A DNA stretch of 64,000 bases from Halosimplex aquaticum (GTDB taxonomy: Archaea; Halobacteriota; Halobacteria; Halobacteriales; Haloarculaceae). Under the pieces are notes generated by a model. The model had not been told where the DNA came from, did no database searches, and worked only from the letters and a program-made list of their open reading frames with translations. Both the position numbers and the translations under genes were made by a program. The DNA lies in the NCBI RefSeq assembly GCF_028747785.1, contig NZ_CP118158.1:1798001-1862000 (forward strand), written 5' to 3'. Positions 35,057 through 43,971 of the stretch are shown here, piece by piece; within the stretch, counting starts at the first letter, position 1, and every line of letters starts with the position of its first letter.

Positions 35057-35503
35057 TTAGTACTCCTGCTCGTCGATCCGACCCCGCTGACGCCGATGGT
35101 CGAACATGAAACGAGCACTCGCTTGCTCTCCGTCGAGCGTTCGCTGGTCAGCATCCGTACTGGCGAAGAGCATCCCCTGCTGAGAAGGGTATTCAGAGTC
35201 CTGACTATCTCCTCCTAACCGTTCGCGAACGGCAGAGACGGGACGATCGTCGACGAACTCGTCACTCCCACCTGTTTCGATACGAGGAGTCGGGGTTCTG
35301 GTATCGATGTCCACTCCGTGATCGAACAGCGTTGTCTCGGAAGGGGTATCATCGAGTTCGAGGAAGCCGTTCTCGCCGATTGAGGTACGTTCGTCCCCGT
35401 CATCGTGGGCAGTTCCGGAGTCGGAAAAGACTGCTTGGTGATGCACTGAAAACGAGTGGGCGGTACTACTGACTTCTGACTGTTTTTTCATTTCTGACAC
35501 CAT
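35057..35503 (-). CDS. Hypothetical acidic protein
   Basis: About 148 residues from ATG 35503 (ATG 35491 is an alternative). Low-complexity and acidic, with Ser/Thr/Asp-rich stretches (GTAHDDGDERTSIGENGF) and no domain recognised. It follows the previous gene in the same direction about 80 bases upstream of it. Confidence 0.45.
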   Translation of the reverse strand: MVSEMKKQSEVSSTAHSFSVHHQAVFSDSGTAHDDGDERTSIGENGFLELDDTPSETTLFDHGVDIDTRTPTPRIETGGSDEFVDDRPVSAVRERLGGDSQDSEYPSQQGMLFASTDADQRTLDGEQASARFMFDHRRQRGRIDEQEY

Positions 35504-35703
35504 GGACTTCGAAGCCGTCGTTTTGGGAACAACGACAGACGGGAGACGAGCAGATCTCTCCCGCATCGTCTCGGGGGGATACAAACCCGTTGAAAGATCG
35601 CAGATACACAGCCCAGCACGCTGTCGTAGAACAGTTCACAAGGTTGTTGATTTCAGGGCTGTCGAGGATGAATCACCTGCTCAGTACGCCTGCGAATAGA
35701 ATA

Positions 35704-36114
35704 TCACCGCTCGATCGAGGTCTGGAAAATGGACGAGTCGTTACGATAGTGCTCGACGACTGTTTGTCGGGGAAGTTTGGGTTTATCGATCTGCTCGTTA
35801 AATTCGACGCTGACCTCGTATGGGACGAATTCCTCCACATCAAAGATGAGTTCAGCGTCGCTACGGACTTTTTCAAGTTCGACGTGTAGACTGTCTTCGA
35901 CGACGTATATTCGCTGTGGAACGACCTGTTTGTCGGGTGAGCCGCCCAGAAAGATTCCGCGTACAAGAACACGGTATCCATTGTCTTCGTACAGCGCGGT
36001 AGCCCAGTTGCTAATCGGTGCTGGCCACTCATTCTCCCCGTGTTCGCCCGGCTCCGAGTCCCATACGTCTCGATTATCCAGCCGGGAATACGACCACGTC
36101 CGGATAGCCTCCAT
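35704..36114 (-). CDS. Hypothetical protein next to the IS5-type element
   Basis: 136 residues with mixed strands and helices (NGYRVLVRGIFLGGSPDKQV; QRIYVVEDSLHVELEKVRSDAE). No known motif. Its start lies only 4 bases from the left inverted repeat of the adjacent transposon, so its native promoter has been displaced. Confidence 0.55.
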   Translation of the reverse strand: MEAIRTWSYSRLDNRDVWDSEPGEHGENEWPAPISNWATALYEDNGYRVLVRGIFLGGSPDKQVVPQRIYVVEDSLHVELEKVRSDAELIFDVEEFVPYEVSVEFNEQIDKPKLPRQTVVEHYRNDSSIFQTSIER

Positions 36115-36117
36115 GAC

Positions 36118-37183
36118 GAGGGTGTCATAGAACGATTAGCACACCAAAGAGCAGGGTGAACGCTGAGGTGGATGAGTTCAGCGACCCTGCAAGATGATCC
36201 TTCGGTAGAGTCGTTCTTCAATGTCGTGGAGACAGAGACGCTAGCGCTGTTCGAGCACCTCTCCTTCGAATTTCTCGAAGAGTTTGACGTGTTCGCCCCG
36301 GCGCAGACGGGGCGAACACGAGACCACGAACCACCAGAGCTGATGCGTGGCTTTCTCCACTGCTACTACAAAGATATCTACGGCATCCGCCCCGTCGAAC
36401 GAGAGCTTCGGAACACGGTCGTCTGGTTGAGCTGGCTTCGATCGACCGCCGTCGAGAGACGCGGTCGATCGCTTCCTCACCGACCTCGAACACGTCGCTA
36501 ACGAGGTGTTCGATCACCTCGTCGAGCAGGCCGCCCGCCGCGGCCTGCTCGACTTGACCTACTGTATCGATTCGACCGACGTGAGGGCGATGCCAGCCGA
36601 CCCAGATGCGTCAAAGTGCTACGATCCAACCAAGGACGAGTACTACTACGGCTACGGCTGTACAATCGTCTCGACCGGGCAAAAGATACCGATCGCAGCG
36701 GAGTTCACCGAGAGCAAACAAGCACCAGAAGAGACGGCGATGCGCGTCACCCGTGACGCGCTCGCCGTCGAGCAACCGATCTGGATGGTCGGTGACAGCG
36801 CCTACGACACGCTCGACTGGCACGACCACCTGCTGGCCGCAGGGGTCGTGCCAGTCGCTCCGTACAACGCGCGAAACACCGACGACCCGCTCGATATCGA
36901 GTACAGGGTCGAAGACCGCATCGAGGAACACAGTGAAGACGTTCAGCTGAAGCAACCGACGCTAGATGAGACGTACAACCGCCGCACGGGAGTTGAACGA
37001 ACCAACGAATCAGTGAAGGACTGCGGCCTCGGGCGCACCCACGCCCGAGGCCGCGTCCACGCACGAGCGCAGGTGTTCCTCGCGCTGTGCCTTCGCCTTG
37101 TCATCGCGATCACCAACTACGAACGTGGAGACAATCCGGGAAGCACGATCATCACGGTGTGAGAAGAGTTCTATGACACCCTC
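36118..37183 (+). mobile_element. IS5-type insertion sequence with 16-bp perfect terminal inverted repeats
   Basis: The left end GAGGGTGTCATAGAAC at 36118 is matched exactly in reverse complement at the right end, 37168-37183. Similarity then continues with gaps (GATTAGCACACC versus TCTTCTCACACC). Total about 1066 bp with one transposase gene. No clear target duplication was seen. Confidence 0.85.
36172..37162 (+). pseudogene. IS5-type transposase with a frameshift
   Basis: First frame 36172-36501 (SFEFLEEFDVFAPAQTGRTR; GIRPVERELRNTVVWLSWLR), second frame to 37162 (YCIDSTDVRAMPADPDASK; MVGDSAYDTLDWHDHLLAAG; GVERTNESVKDCGLGR). The DDE residues (D in CIDSTDV, D in VGDSAYDT, E in GVERTNE) are all in the second part. 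The true frame shifts near 36450-36460, where the other frame reads SRDAVDRFLTDLEHVANEVF. One base change would restore an enzyme of about 330 residues. It may be inactive or use programmed frameshifting. Confidence 0.8.
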
Positions 37184-37412
37184 CACTTTGGATAACTCGA
37201 TCAGAATTAGAATCTGGGGGGCCGTCAGAACTGCCCATATTGACTCCTGTGAACCGCTTTCATTTGGTGTTATTGGTAACCGTGAAATTTGATCCACTTG
37301 AACCACTATGCCATCTCTGTACTAAGAAGCGGACACTATCTCGCATAGATAACAGCAAGCAGTAACATATAGCCTGAACGGAAACGACGGTATGCGGACA
37401 GGGGGAGAAAGA
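37184..37412. other. Left edge of the provirus block, no gene seen
   Basis: AT-rich stretch between the transposon and the first GC-rich virus gene. It shows no copy of the CAU tRNA 3' end that would mark a left attachment site. Confidence 0.45.
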
Positions 37413-37829
37413 TTAGCCCAGGCCGAGCGCCGGCCGGATGTCTGACTTCCACACCGCGTCAAGCGGTGTCCACACGCCCAGCGAATGGGACACCGCGTCA
37501 TCCAGCATGATCAGCGCGCCGAGCACCGCGACCAGTTGCCAGCGGTACGGGTAGCGCCGCCACCAGGCCGGCCGGAACGGCGCCGTGACGGCCACCGCCG
37601 TCGACGCCAGCACGATGCCGGCTCCCAGCGGCGGGTACCGCGGCCAGGCCGACAGGAAGCCGTACAGGCCGAACAGCACCGCGGCGCCGGCCCACACGGG
37701 TTCGCGCTCCGGGTAGTTGTCCCAGACCACCATCACCGCGATGAGCAGGATGATGGCCCCGAGGTAGTAGTGATGGGGAACCGCCAGGTTCCCGTCAGGC
37801 AGCGCCTCGGCCGGGAACTGGCGCCTCAT
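37413..37829 (-). CDS. Provirus membrane protein
   Basis: 138 residues with about four membrane segments (YYLGAIILLIAVMVVWDNY; VWAGAAVLFGLYGFLSAW; LGAGIVLASTAVAVTAPF; WQLVAVLGALIMLDDAV). The last gene of the virus block in the direction of transcription. It overlaps the preceding gene (ATGA). It may sit in the virion membrane or act in exit from the cell. Confidence 0.65.
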   Translation of the reverse strand: MRRQFPAEALPDGNLAVPHHYYLGAIILLIAVMVVWDNYPEREPVWAGAAVLFGLYGFLSAWPRYPPLGAGIVLASTAVAVTAPFRPAWWRRYPYRWQLVAVLGALIMLDDAVSHSLGVWTPLDAVWKSDIRPALGLG

Positions 37830-38176
37830 CAGTTACCCCCGCTGGTGAACTTCCCGGTCTCATCCCGGGGGGGAGTCTGGCCGCTGCCGGAGTCGGCGTC
37901 GCCCTGGTCGGCGCCGGCCTCGACCTCGGCGCCGCCGTCGGGATGACCCCGAGCGAGCGGCGCGTCGGCCTGTCGAAGCCACTGCTCGCGCTCCATGCCC
38001 GCCGGGGGCTTGGCCGGGATCTTCGAAGCGAACAGGCGGCCGAAGCCCCGCAGCCGGAGCAGGCCGTAGCGCGTCGGGACGGCCATTCCGCCCAGGAACG
38101 CGAGCAGCACGATGCCCAGCACCTTCGCGCTGGGAGTCGGTACTTCCGGGACCGTCATCTGTAGCGTTTCAATCAT
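37829..38176 (-). CDS. Provirus small membrane protein
   Basis: 115 residues, one membrane segment (VLGIVLLAFLGGMAVPTRYG, residues 19-38) and a hydrophilic tail rich in Gly, Asp and Gln. Overlaps both neighbours by four bases. Unknown family. Confidence 0.62.
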   Translation of the reverse strand: MIETLQMTVPEVPTPSAKVLGIVLLAFLGGMAVPTRYGLLRLRGFGRLFASKIPAKPPAGMEREQWLRQADAPLARGHPDGGAEVEAGADQGDADSGSGQTPPRDETGKFTSGGN

Positions 38177-39006
38177 GCGATTTCACCGAAAACGTTCCAG
38201 TTCGCCACGTAGGACCGCTCGTAATTGCTGTCCGCGTTGTTGACGCGGATGGCCATGCCGGTGATGTTGCCGTTACTGTCCGTCTGCCAGCCCTCGAACC
38301 CGCCTTTCACGTCCGTACTGTTGGAGTTCGTGCCGTCTTGGTAGGCGAAGGCCCCGCCGCCGGCCGCGGCGTACGTGTTCGTGAAGCTGACGCTGATGGT
38401 CTTCGAGGTGTCTGCGGCGATGTTCCCGGTCGTGGTACCGCTCTCCGCGGCGGTCGTGATGCCGAGGTCGCTGGCGTGCTTGCCGTCGACCGTGTCCGCG
38501 TCGCCCGCGATGGAGACGTTCGCGCCGTCGACGGCGGTGCGCGCCTCGCTGTCGGAGTAGCGCGTGTGGTGGTCAGCGGAGTTGATGCCGCTAAGGTTGT
38601 CGTGGCTGATGTTGCCCTCTTGGACCGCAATGGACCCAGCCGAGAGGCCCAGCGCGTTGCCGAGAGACACGTCGAGCGACCCGTTCGTGAGGGTCATCGG
38701 GCCGGTGAGCGACAGACCAAGCGTCCCGTTCGAGTTGGACAGCGGGTTCCCGAACACGAGGTCGAGGACGCCGCTGTTGAACGTGAGCACGTTGCCGGGA
38801 CTGAAGTGATCGCCCGCGGCGACGCTGGCGAGTTCGCCGTGATCTGTCACCGTCATCAGCGCCCACGTCCCCGCGCTGCCGTCGTACACCTTCGTCTCCG
38901 CGGTGTCGGTGTCGAACCAGCTTTCACCGCCCTCGGGATTCGACGGCTCTGCGCTCTGAACGTAGTCGAACTGGTGCGCAGGGGCACCGGAGAAAGCGGG
39001 ACTCAT
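38173..39006 (-). CDS. Provirus fibre or receptor-binding protein
   Basis: 277 residues from ATG 39006, which overlaps the upstream stop. The N-terminal part has a fibre-like section (SNPEGGESWFDTDTAETKVY). A beta-repeat follows (NGTLGLSLTGPMTLTNGSLD), then the HTRYSDSEA motif common in phage tail-fibre and tip proteins, and a globular Thr/Ser/Asn-rich C-terminus. Likely exposed on the particle and involved in host attachment. Confidence 0.65.
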   Translation of the reverse strand: MSPAFSGAPAHQFDYVQSAEPSNPEGGESWFDTDTAETKVYDGSAGTWALMTVTDHGELASVAAGDHFSPGNVLTFNSGVLDLVFGNPLSNSNGTLGLSLTGPMTLTNGSLDVSLGNALGLSAGSIAVQEGNISHDNLSGINSADHHTRYSDSEARTAVDGANVSIAGDADTVDGKHASDLGITTAAESGTTTGNIAADTSKTISVSFTNTYAAAGGGAFAYQDGTNSNSTDVKGGFEGWQTDSNGNITGMAIRVNNADSNYERSYVANWNVFGEIA

Positions 39007-39452
39007 GCCTCCCAAGTCACCCCCACACCGTCGCCAGCGGTCGGCGTTCTGACGTGGATCTTGTCGGTGTTGTCGACCTTCGCCTCGAACACGTCTTTGT
39101 GCGATTCGAGGGTGACGGGCTGGTTGTTGGCGTCGCCGACGTAGACGCTCCCCGAGTTACCCCGGAGACCGCAGACCAGCACGGTCCCGCCGTCTGCGAC
39201 GGCGTTGCTCGGTAGCTGCTCGGTCGTGGTGCCGCTCGTAGTGTGCCGAGCGGTCTGAAGGCCGCTCTTGTTCTGCTGGACCGAGAGCAGCGTCGAGAGC
39301 GTGTCGCGGATGGTCGTGAGGCGGTCCCTGATGGTCCCGAGAAGCGTGGTCTGCTGGCGCTGCTGCTCCTCGTTGGCGGCCGCCTTCGGGTCGTTGTTGG
39401 AGTCCCGGACGCGCCGAATCTGGTCGACCTCGGTGTCAGTGTCCAGGGGCAT
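39003..39452 (-). CDS. Provirus structural protein with coiled coil
   Basis: 149 residues. Heptad-rich helix KAAANEEQQRQQTTLLGTIR and onward (residues 23-60), then a beta-rich C-terminus with NSGSVYVGDANNQPVTLES. The coiled coil plus beta tip suggests a spike base or penton-associated protein. Confidence 0.6.
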   Translation of the reverse strand: MPLDTDTEVDQIRRVRDSNNDPKAAANEEQQRQQTTLLGTIRDRLTTIRDTLSTLLSVQQNKSGLQTARHTTSGTTTEQLPSNAVADGGTVLVCGLRGNSGSVYVGDANNQPVTLESHKDVFEAKVDNTDKIHVRTPTAGDGVGVTWEA

Positions 39453-39824
39453 CTACGCATCCACCTCCTCGTACCCGACCGGCTGGATGGTGTAGTACCG
39501 ATCCTGATCGCCAACGTTTCGGACGATGACCTGGAGCTTGCGCTGGAACGTCAGCGCCGGGCACCAGGTAGTGACCAGATCGTCTACGTCCGTCGGCGGG
39601 ATCGGCGCCGGGCCGTAGACGTTGTTTCCGTCCGCTCGGACCTCGTAGGTCGTGCTCGGGTGCTTCGAGATACCGAGCGACGGCAGGCGGAACGTGGTGG
39701 TCTGCTGTTCCGGTTTGAACGTGGCGATGAGCTTGCTGCCGCCCGTCACCATCCGAGTCAGCGCCTCGTTGATGGGGATATCCCCCTCGTCCGGTTCAGG
39801 CACCACCTGCATCGGGTTCCACAC
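39453..39824 (-). CDS. Provirus structural protein, beta-rich
   Basis: 123 residues, mostly strands (GSKLIATFKPEQQTTTFRLP; RKLQVIVRNVGDQDRYYTIQ). Directly abuts the next gene. It may be a virion protein on gene position; no family recognised. Confidence 0.6.
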   Translation of the reverse strand: MWNPMQVVPEPDEGDIPINEALTRMVTGGSKLIATFKPEQQTTTFRLPSLGISKHPSTTYEVRADGNNVYGPAPIPPTDVDDLVTTWCPALTFQRKLQVIVRNVGDQDRYYTIQPVGYEEVDA

Positions 39825-39900
39825 CTCCCGGCGCCTTGTCCGCGTGCTCTCGGTGCTCCTGTACCTCCATCTCCTCGACCTCGACCTCTATCTTTGCCAT
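39796..39900 (-). CDS. Tiny provirus protein (34 residues)
   Basis: Starts MAKIEVEVEEMEVQEHREHA and ends in GGVEPDAGGA. It is acidic and overlaps the start of the next gene by 29 bases. It lies one base after the stop of the membrane protein upstream, so it fits the packed layout. Confidence 0.45.
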   Translation of the reverse strand: MAKIEVEVEEMEVQEHREHADKAPGGVEPDAGGA

Positions 39901-39901
39901 G

Positions 39902-40099
39902 TCAGTCTGCCCTCCGTTCGGCGTGCTTCTGCCGGATGTGCTGGTCCAGCCGCTCGTGTGCGTCTCCTGCGGTCTCTCGGGCCTTCTCGGCCTTCTTCCG
40001 CGCTGTGCTGTCCTCACCGACCTGGCGGGCGTTGACCACCGAGATAACGAGGTTCGCGGCCTGGAGCGTGACCACGACATCGAGGACGCCGAGACTCAT
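39902..40099 (-). CDS. Provirus small membrane/coiled-coil protein (65 residues)
   Basis: N-terminal hydrophobic helix VLDVVVTLQAANLVISVVNA, then a charged helix STARKKAEKARETAGDAHERL. The start overlaps the preceding stop (ATGA). Probably a small virion membrane protein. Confidence 0.6.
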   Translation of the reverse strand: MSLGVLDVVVTLQAANLVISVVNARQVGEDSTARKKAEKARETAGDAHERLDQHIRQKHAERRAD

Positions 40100-40962
40100 C
40101 GTCTCACCATCCCCGCGCCGCTCGTGGTCGCCATGATCTGCATGACCATCTGGGCGACCATGTACAGCGCCAGAATCATCGCGATCTTCTCGATGGGGCC
40201 GCCGCCCTCGCCGCCGATGCCGCCGAGCAGGTTGCCGAGCGGGTTGTTCCCGCCGTTGTTGTCGTCCGGCTGCTCGGGGGCGTCGGGGTCGAGCGTGATC
40301 GTCTGCTCCAGGCGGTCCTTCACCTCCCCGGACTGGGCGCCCTTCGCCACGTACTCGACCGTCTTCGTCTGCACCTCGGAGACGTTCGGCGTGGTCCACG
40401 TCAGGTTGAACTCGGTGGTGTAGCCCGTCCCGGCGATGCACGCGCTGGAGCTATCGACGCGCTGGCCGTCGACCAGCACCTCCAGGCGCACCTCGATGCC
40501 TTCGAGACCGATGGCAGAGCTGTCACAGCGGTCCTCCGGGCCGATGAACGTGGCGTTGTTCGTGACGCTCGCGGAGACGTCGACGTTCTCGCCCGGCCGG
40601 GCGCGGTTCGGAACGCGCGGCGACCCGATGCTGATCTGGGTCGACGGGTCACTGTCGCCGCCCTGCCAGGGGTCGGTCGTGCTCGACCCGTCCGACCCGC
40701 TGGAGTCGCTGCCGGAGTCGCCGCTGGAGTCACTGCCGTCCGACCCGCTGGAGTCGCTACCGCCGAGGTTGAGCGGGTCGCTCCCCTCGTACAGCGCGCC
40801 GTCGCCGTCCGAGTCGGACCAGTCGATCCACGAGTTCGTGTCTTCGGTGGAATCGGCGGCGTCCTCAGCGGTCGTGCTGGGATCCGTCCCGTCCCAGGTC
40901 GTTTCGGGGTCGCTGCTGCCGCCGTCCGTGGTGTTGCCGTCCGGGGCGTCTGTCCACGGCAT
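40096..40962 (-). CDS. Provirus spike protein B
   Basis: 288 residues. The N-terminal tag DGNTTDGGSS is shared with spike A. A long Ser/Asp/Gly stalk follows (residues 35-105), then one Ig-like beta domain (ISIGSPRVPNRARPGENVDV; EGIEVRLEVLVDGQRVDSSS). A Gly-rich linker leads to a C-terminal membrane helix (IEKIAMILALYMVAQMVMQI). It projects from the virion with its C-terminus in the internal membrane. Compare the paired horn-like spikes of SH1-type viruses. Confidence 0.65.
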   Translation of the reverse strand: MPWTDAPDGNTTDGGSSDPETTWDGTDPSTTAEDAADSTEDTNSWIDWSDSDGDGALYEGSDPLNLGGSDSSGSDGSDSSGDSGSDSSGSDGSSTTDPWQGGDSDPSTQISIGSPRVPNRARPGENVDVSASVTNNATFIGPEDRCDSSAIGLEGIEVRLEVLVDGQRVDSSSACIAGTGYTTEFNLTWTTPNVSEVQTKTVEYVAKGAQSGEVKDRLEQTITLDPDAPEQPDDNNGGNNPLGNLLGGIGGEGGGPIEKIAMILALYMVAQMVMQIMATTSGAGMVRR

Positions 40963-42419
40963 CAGTTGGCCCTCCTGTGCAGGATCGCGGCACCGGCCAG
41001 CGCGGCCAGGGCGACCATCTCGACCGGCGGGCCGCTGGAGCCAGATCCTGAATCGGACCCGCCCCCGGTGTCGTTGCCACCGCCGAAGCCTGCGAACGGG
41101 TTCGTGATGGTGTCGACAACCGAGTCAGCGCCGTTTCCGCCGCTCGAACCCTGCGGATCGCCGCCGGAGTCACCGCCGTCCGACCCGCTGGAGTCGCTAC
41201 CGGAGTCGCCGCTGGAGTCGCTACCGGAGTCGCCGCCGCTCCCGTCGAGCACGTCGCGGCTGTCCTCGTTGGTGGTCTCGCCGCTGTCGCCCTCGACGGC
41301 ATCCGGCCCCTGCTGGTCCGGGCTGGTCGTGAATCCGCCGTCACCGCCGTAGAAACTGCTCTGGTCGGTGTTGACCGACCACGAGGCCGGCCCGATAGAG
41401 GCGTCGAAGCGGTCGCTGGCGGGCACGTTGACCTTCACGGTCATGTGCTGCGACTCGTGCGGACCGAGCGTCAGCGTCCGACTGTCGACCTGCTGGCCGT
41501 TGACCATCACCGGGAGCGTCCGGTTGATCTGCTGGCCGATGCTGTTGACCCACGTCAGCGAAAGCTCGACATCGTTGCCGACCTGCGGGGGGTCGGGAGA
41601 GATGCTGATACCCTGGCCTTCGAGGTAGTCCGACGTGTTCCGACTGACGGAGTTGTCGGCGATCGTCACCTTGACGGCATCGGCCTGGAGCGGAACCGGC
41701 GCGTCGATGGTGACGCTCTCGGTCCCGTTCGCCGGCAGGGACGCCGAGACCGTCGCCACCTGCGACCCGTTGACCGTGACCGCCTCGCTGATGTTCACCG
41801 ACTGGCCTATCCGGTTGGTGAACTCCGCCTGAACCGTCGCGTAGCCGCCTCGCGTCGGGTTCGACTCCTCGATGTGCAGCCGGGTCACGTCGACCACGTT
41901 GACGTAGCTGCCGGGCACGTCGACGCCGCTGACCTGCTCGCCGACCGGCACCGGGTCGGGGACGCCTCCGCTCCCCGAGTCGCTACCGGAGTCGCTGCTG
42001 TCGGACCCGCCCGAGTCGCCGCTGGAGTCGGACGAACCGGACGACCATTCCCAACTGTCGGTGCTGGAGTCAGACGTTTCGCCACTGACGAAATCGTTGT
42101 CCAGCAGGCCGCCCGAGTCGCTGCTGTCCGAGTCGCTGCTGTCCGAGTCGTTACTGTCCGAGTCGGACGTGTCGCCGCTGACGAAACCGTTGTCCAGCAG
42201 GCCGCCCGAGTCGCTTCCCGAGTCGCTATCCGAGTCGCTGCTGGAGTCGCTGCTGTCCGAGTCGCTGCCGCTCGAACTGTCCTCGACCCAGCGGTATTGA
42301 CCGTCGACCCACTGGTAGCTGCCGCTGCTGCTGCCGCTGTCCACGTCATCGCTGGTGGCGGGTTCGCTGCTGCCGCCGTCGGTGGTGTTGCCGTCCGTGG
42401 CGTCGACCCAGGGGCTCAT
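40962..42419 (-). CDS. Provirus spike protein A
   Basis: 485 residues. It opens MSPWVDATDGNTTDGGSS like spike B. Two copies of GGLLDNGFVSGDTSDS/GGLLDNDFVSGETSDS lie in a Ser-Asp stalk (residues 45-155). Two Ig-like beta domains follow (TRLHIEESNPTRGGYATVQA; GISISPDPPQVGNDVELSLT), then a second Ser-Asp-Gly stalk and a C-terminal membrane helix (PPVEMVALAALAGAAILHRR). It overlaps spike B by one base and is a likely partner. A probable host-recognition protein. Confidence 0.65.
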   Translation of the reverse strand: MSPWVDATDGNTTDGGSSEPATSDDVDSGSSSGSYQWVDGQYRWVEDSSSGSDSDSSDSSSDSDSDSGSDSGGLLDNGFVSGDTSDSDSNDSDSSDSDSSDSGGLLDNDFVSGETSDSSTDSWEWSSGSSDSSGDSGGSDSSDSGSDSGSGGVPDPVPVGEQVSGVDVPGSYVNVVDVTRLHIEESNPTRGGYATVQAEFTNRIGQSVNISEAVTVNGSQVATVSASLPANGTESVTIDAPVPLQADAVKVTIADNSVSRNTSDYLEGQGISISPDPPQVGNDVELSLTWVNSIGQQINRTLPVMVNGQQVDSRTLTLGPHESQHMTVKVNVPASDRFDASIGPASWSVNTDQSSFYGGDGGFTTSPDQQGPDAVEGDSGETTNEDSRDVLDGSGGDSGSDSSGDSGSDSSGSDGGDSGGDPQGSSGGNGADSVVDTITNPFAGFGGGNDTGGGSDSGSGSSGPPVEMVALAALAGAAILHRRAN

Positions 42420-42676
42420 CGGTTCGCCTCCTTGTACGCTAAGTAGGCGAGGATGGCCACGTTCGCCGCGAACAGGATCACCTGCACCTCCTCGACCGTG
42501 TAGTTCGAGCCCTCGATAGCGCCCGCAACAGGGCCGCCCTCGACGGCACCGCTGCCGTCGCTGGTGGGCGCAGTCACGTCGGCATCACCGGAATCTTCGG
42601 TGGTCGTGATCTGCGGTCCGCTCTGGCCCTGCTGGCCGTTCGTCTGCGTCTCCCAAAGGGATTGAAATTCTGCCAT
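42416..42676 (-). CDS. Provirus small membrane protein
   Basis: 86 residues. Gln/Gly/Thr-rich head and a C-terminal membrane segment (VEEVQVILFAANVAILAYLA). Overlaps the spike A start by four bases. Small single-pass proteins of this kind lie beside the capsid genes in SH1-type viruses. Confidence 0.6.
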   Translation of the reverse strand: MAEFQSLWETQTNGQQGQSGPQITTTEDSGDADVTAPTSDGSGAVEGGPVAGAIEGSNYTVEEVQVILFAANVAILAYLAYKEANR

Positions 42677-42699
42677 AAGTGGATGTGAGGAAGGCTACC

Positions 42700-43446
42700 C
42701 TACGCCTGGCTCATGTCCGTCTTCACCAGTCCGGCGAAGCCAGACACCGAGTCCTGCCCCTTGAAGACAGGAATCGAGAGGCGAGCGTTCGACGCCTGCG
42801 CCCCGTCGCCGTCCGGGTCGGTGAAACGGACCGTGTACGGTGCTCGGATGTAGACCTCCAGCTTGATGTCCGTCGGCAGCCAGCCGTGTAGCTGCGTCTC
42901 ATCGAGGCTGAAGAACTCGGGCTGCTCGGTCTGGTCGGTCTTGTTGATGAGCGACAGCGAGCCTTCGTAGAGGCGCTGGGACCCGCTCGACCCGCCCGAC
43001 GGGACTGCCTTCTGGATCTCCAGCGTGGCGCCCCCGTCCGGCATGTACCAGACGTGCAGGCTGTTGGCTGTGGCGTCGTCCGTGTAGTCGAACGAGTCGT
43101 TGGCGTAGTCGACCGCGTCCGGCTGCCCGACGTAGGTGCCGCCCTCCCAGACCACGATGTCCTGCGTGTTCGGACACTTGATGATGTCGTGCGAGAGGTT
43201 GAACGTCTCCGTGTTGCCCGCCGTCCCGTCGGTCGTGAACTTCTCGTAGGCCGGGATAGCGACCCGAAACGGGTTGTCTCGGCCCTCGCGGACCCGGTGG
43301 GCGGTCGTGATCGGCAGTTCGGCGATCTCGCTGTTCTCGCCGGTCGTGCTGCTGTACGTCTCGCCCTGGTCGATGAGCGTCTGCACCCCGATGTTGCCGG
43401 GGTTCCGGCCCATCTGAGACAGCTGCTTGAGGATCTGTTCACTCAT
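42700..43446 (-). CDS. Candidate major capsid protein, larger (VP4-like)
   Basis: 248 residues, near the size of SH1 VP4 (about 230). Strand-rich throughout (RVAIPAYEKFTTDGTAGNTE; DIVVWEGGTYVGQPDAVDYA; DIKLEVYIRAPYTVRFTDPD), which fits a single upright beta-barrel. It lies next to a second such protein just downstream of the small packaging ATPase and VP12-like gene, the order found in SH1-type viruses. The two proteins would form the capsomers. Confidence 0.65.
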   Translation of the reverse strand: MSEQILKQLSQMGRNPGNIGVQTLIDQGETYSSTTGENSEIAELPITTAHRVREGRDNPFRVAIPAYEKFTTDGTAGNTETFNLSHDIIKCPNTQDIVVWEGGTYVGQPDAVDYANDSFDYTDDATANSLHVWYMPDGGATLEIQKAVPSGGSSGSQRLYEGSLSLINKTDQTEQPEFFSLDETQLHGWLPTDIKLEVYIRAPYTVRFTDPDGDGAQASNARLSIPVFKGQDSVSGFAGLVKTDMSQA

Positions 43447-43449
43447 GGT

Positions 43450-43971
43450 TCAGTCCTTGGTGAACGGCCCGCGGAGCGCGTTGCTCTCGACGTAGGCGGT
43501 CGACTGCGACCAGTCGATGTTGGTCGGGCAGGTGAGGACGAACTGGAGTTCGTCGATGTCCCGAACGTCCAGTTGCGCACGGGGACCGCCGCCGTTCGCC
43601 TCGGGGTTGCGCAGGCCGACCTTCGTCGAGTCGACGTGATCGTTGTGGCGCTGCTGCTGGAGCGAAAGCTGGAGCCAGTCACCGATGTTGTCGACCTCCT
43701 CGGAGACCTTGAGCGCCTGCGACTGGCCGGCGACCTTCAGTCGCCACTCGAAGGCGGTCTGAGGCGGGAGCGGGTCGCCGTTGGCGTCGCGCAGATCGAG
43801 GTAGTGAGGGATGCCCTCACCACTGCCCTGCGGGACCTGATTGAGCAGCCGCAGGAAGGTGCCGCGCTCGGGGTCGACGCGAAGAACCACGTCGTCCGTG
43901 CCGACGATGTTCTGCTCGGTGGTGACGTGCTCGGCGGTGTTGCCCTTCTCCGCGAAGATGTTCACCCCCAT
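43450..43971 (-). CDS. Candidate major capsid protein, smaller (VP7-like)
   Basis: 173 residues, near the size of SH1 VP7 (about 185). Beta-rich (DDVVLRVDPERGTFLRLLNQ; AFEWRLKVAGQSQALKVSEE; DELQFVLTCPTNIDWSQSTA). It precedes the VP4-like gene by three bases and overlaps the VP12-like stop by one. The paired arrangement is the main support. Confidence 0.65.
   Translation of the reverse strand: MGVNIFAEKGNTAEHVTTEQNIVGTDDVVLRVDPERGTFLRLLNQVPQGSGEGIPHYLDLRDANGDPLPPQTAFEWRLKVAGQSQALKVSEEVDNIGDWLQLSLQQQRHNDHVDSTKVGLRNPEANGGGPRAQLDVRDIDELQFVLTCPTNIDWSQSTAYVESNALRGPFTKD

Noticed and set aside
36118..37183. A target-site duplication for the IS5-type element
   Set aside because: Bases outside the inverted repeats (CATGAC and CACTTT) do not match at any short length.
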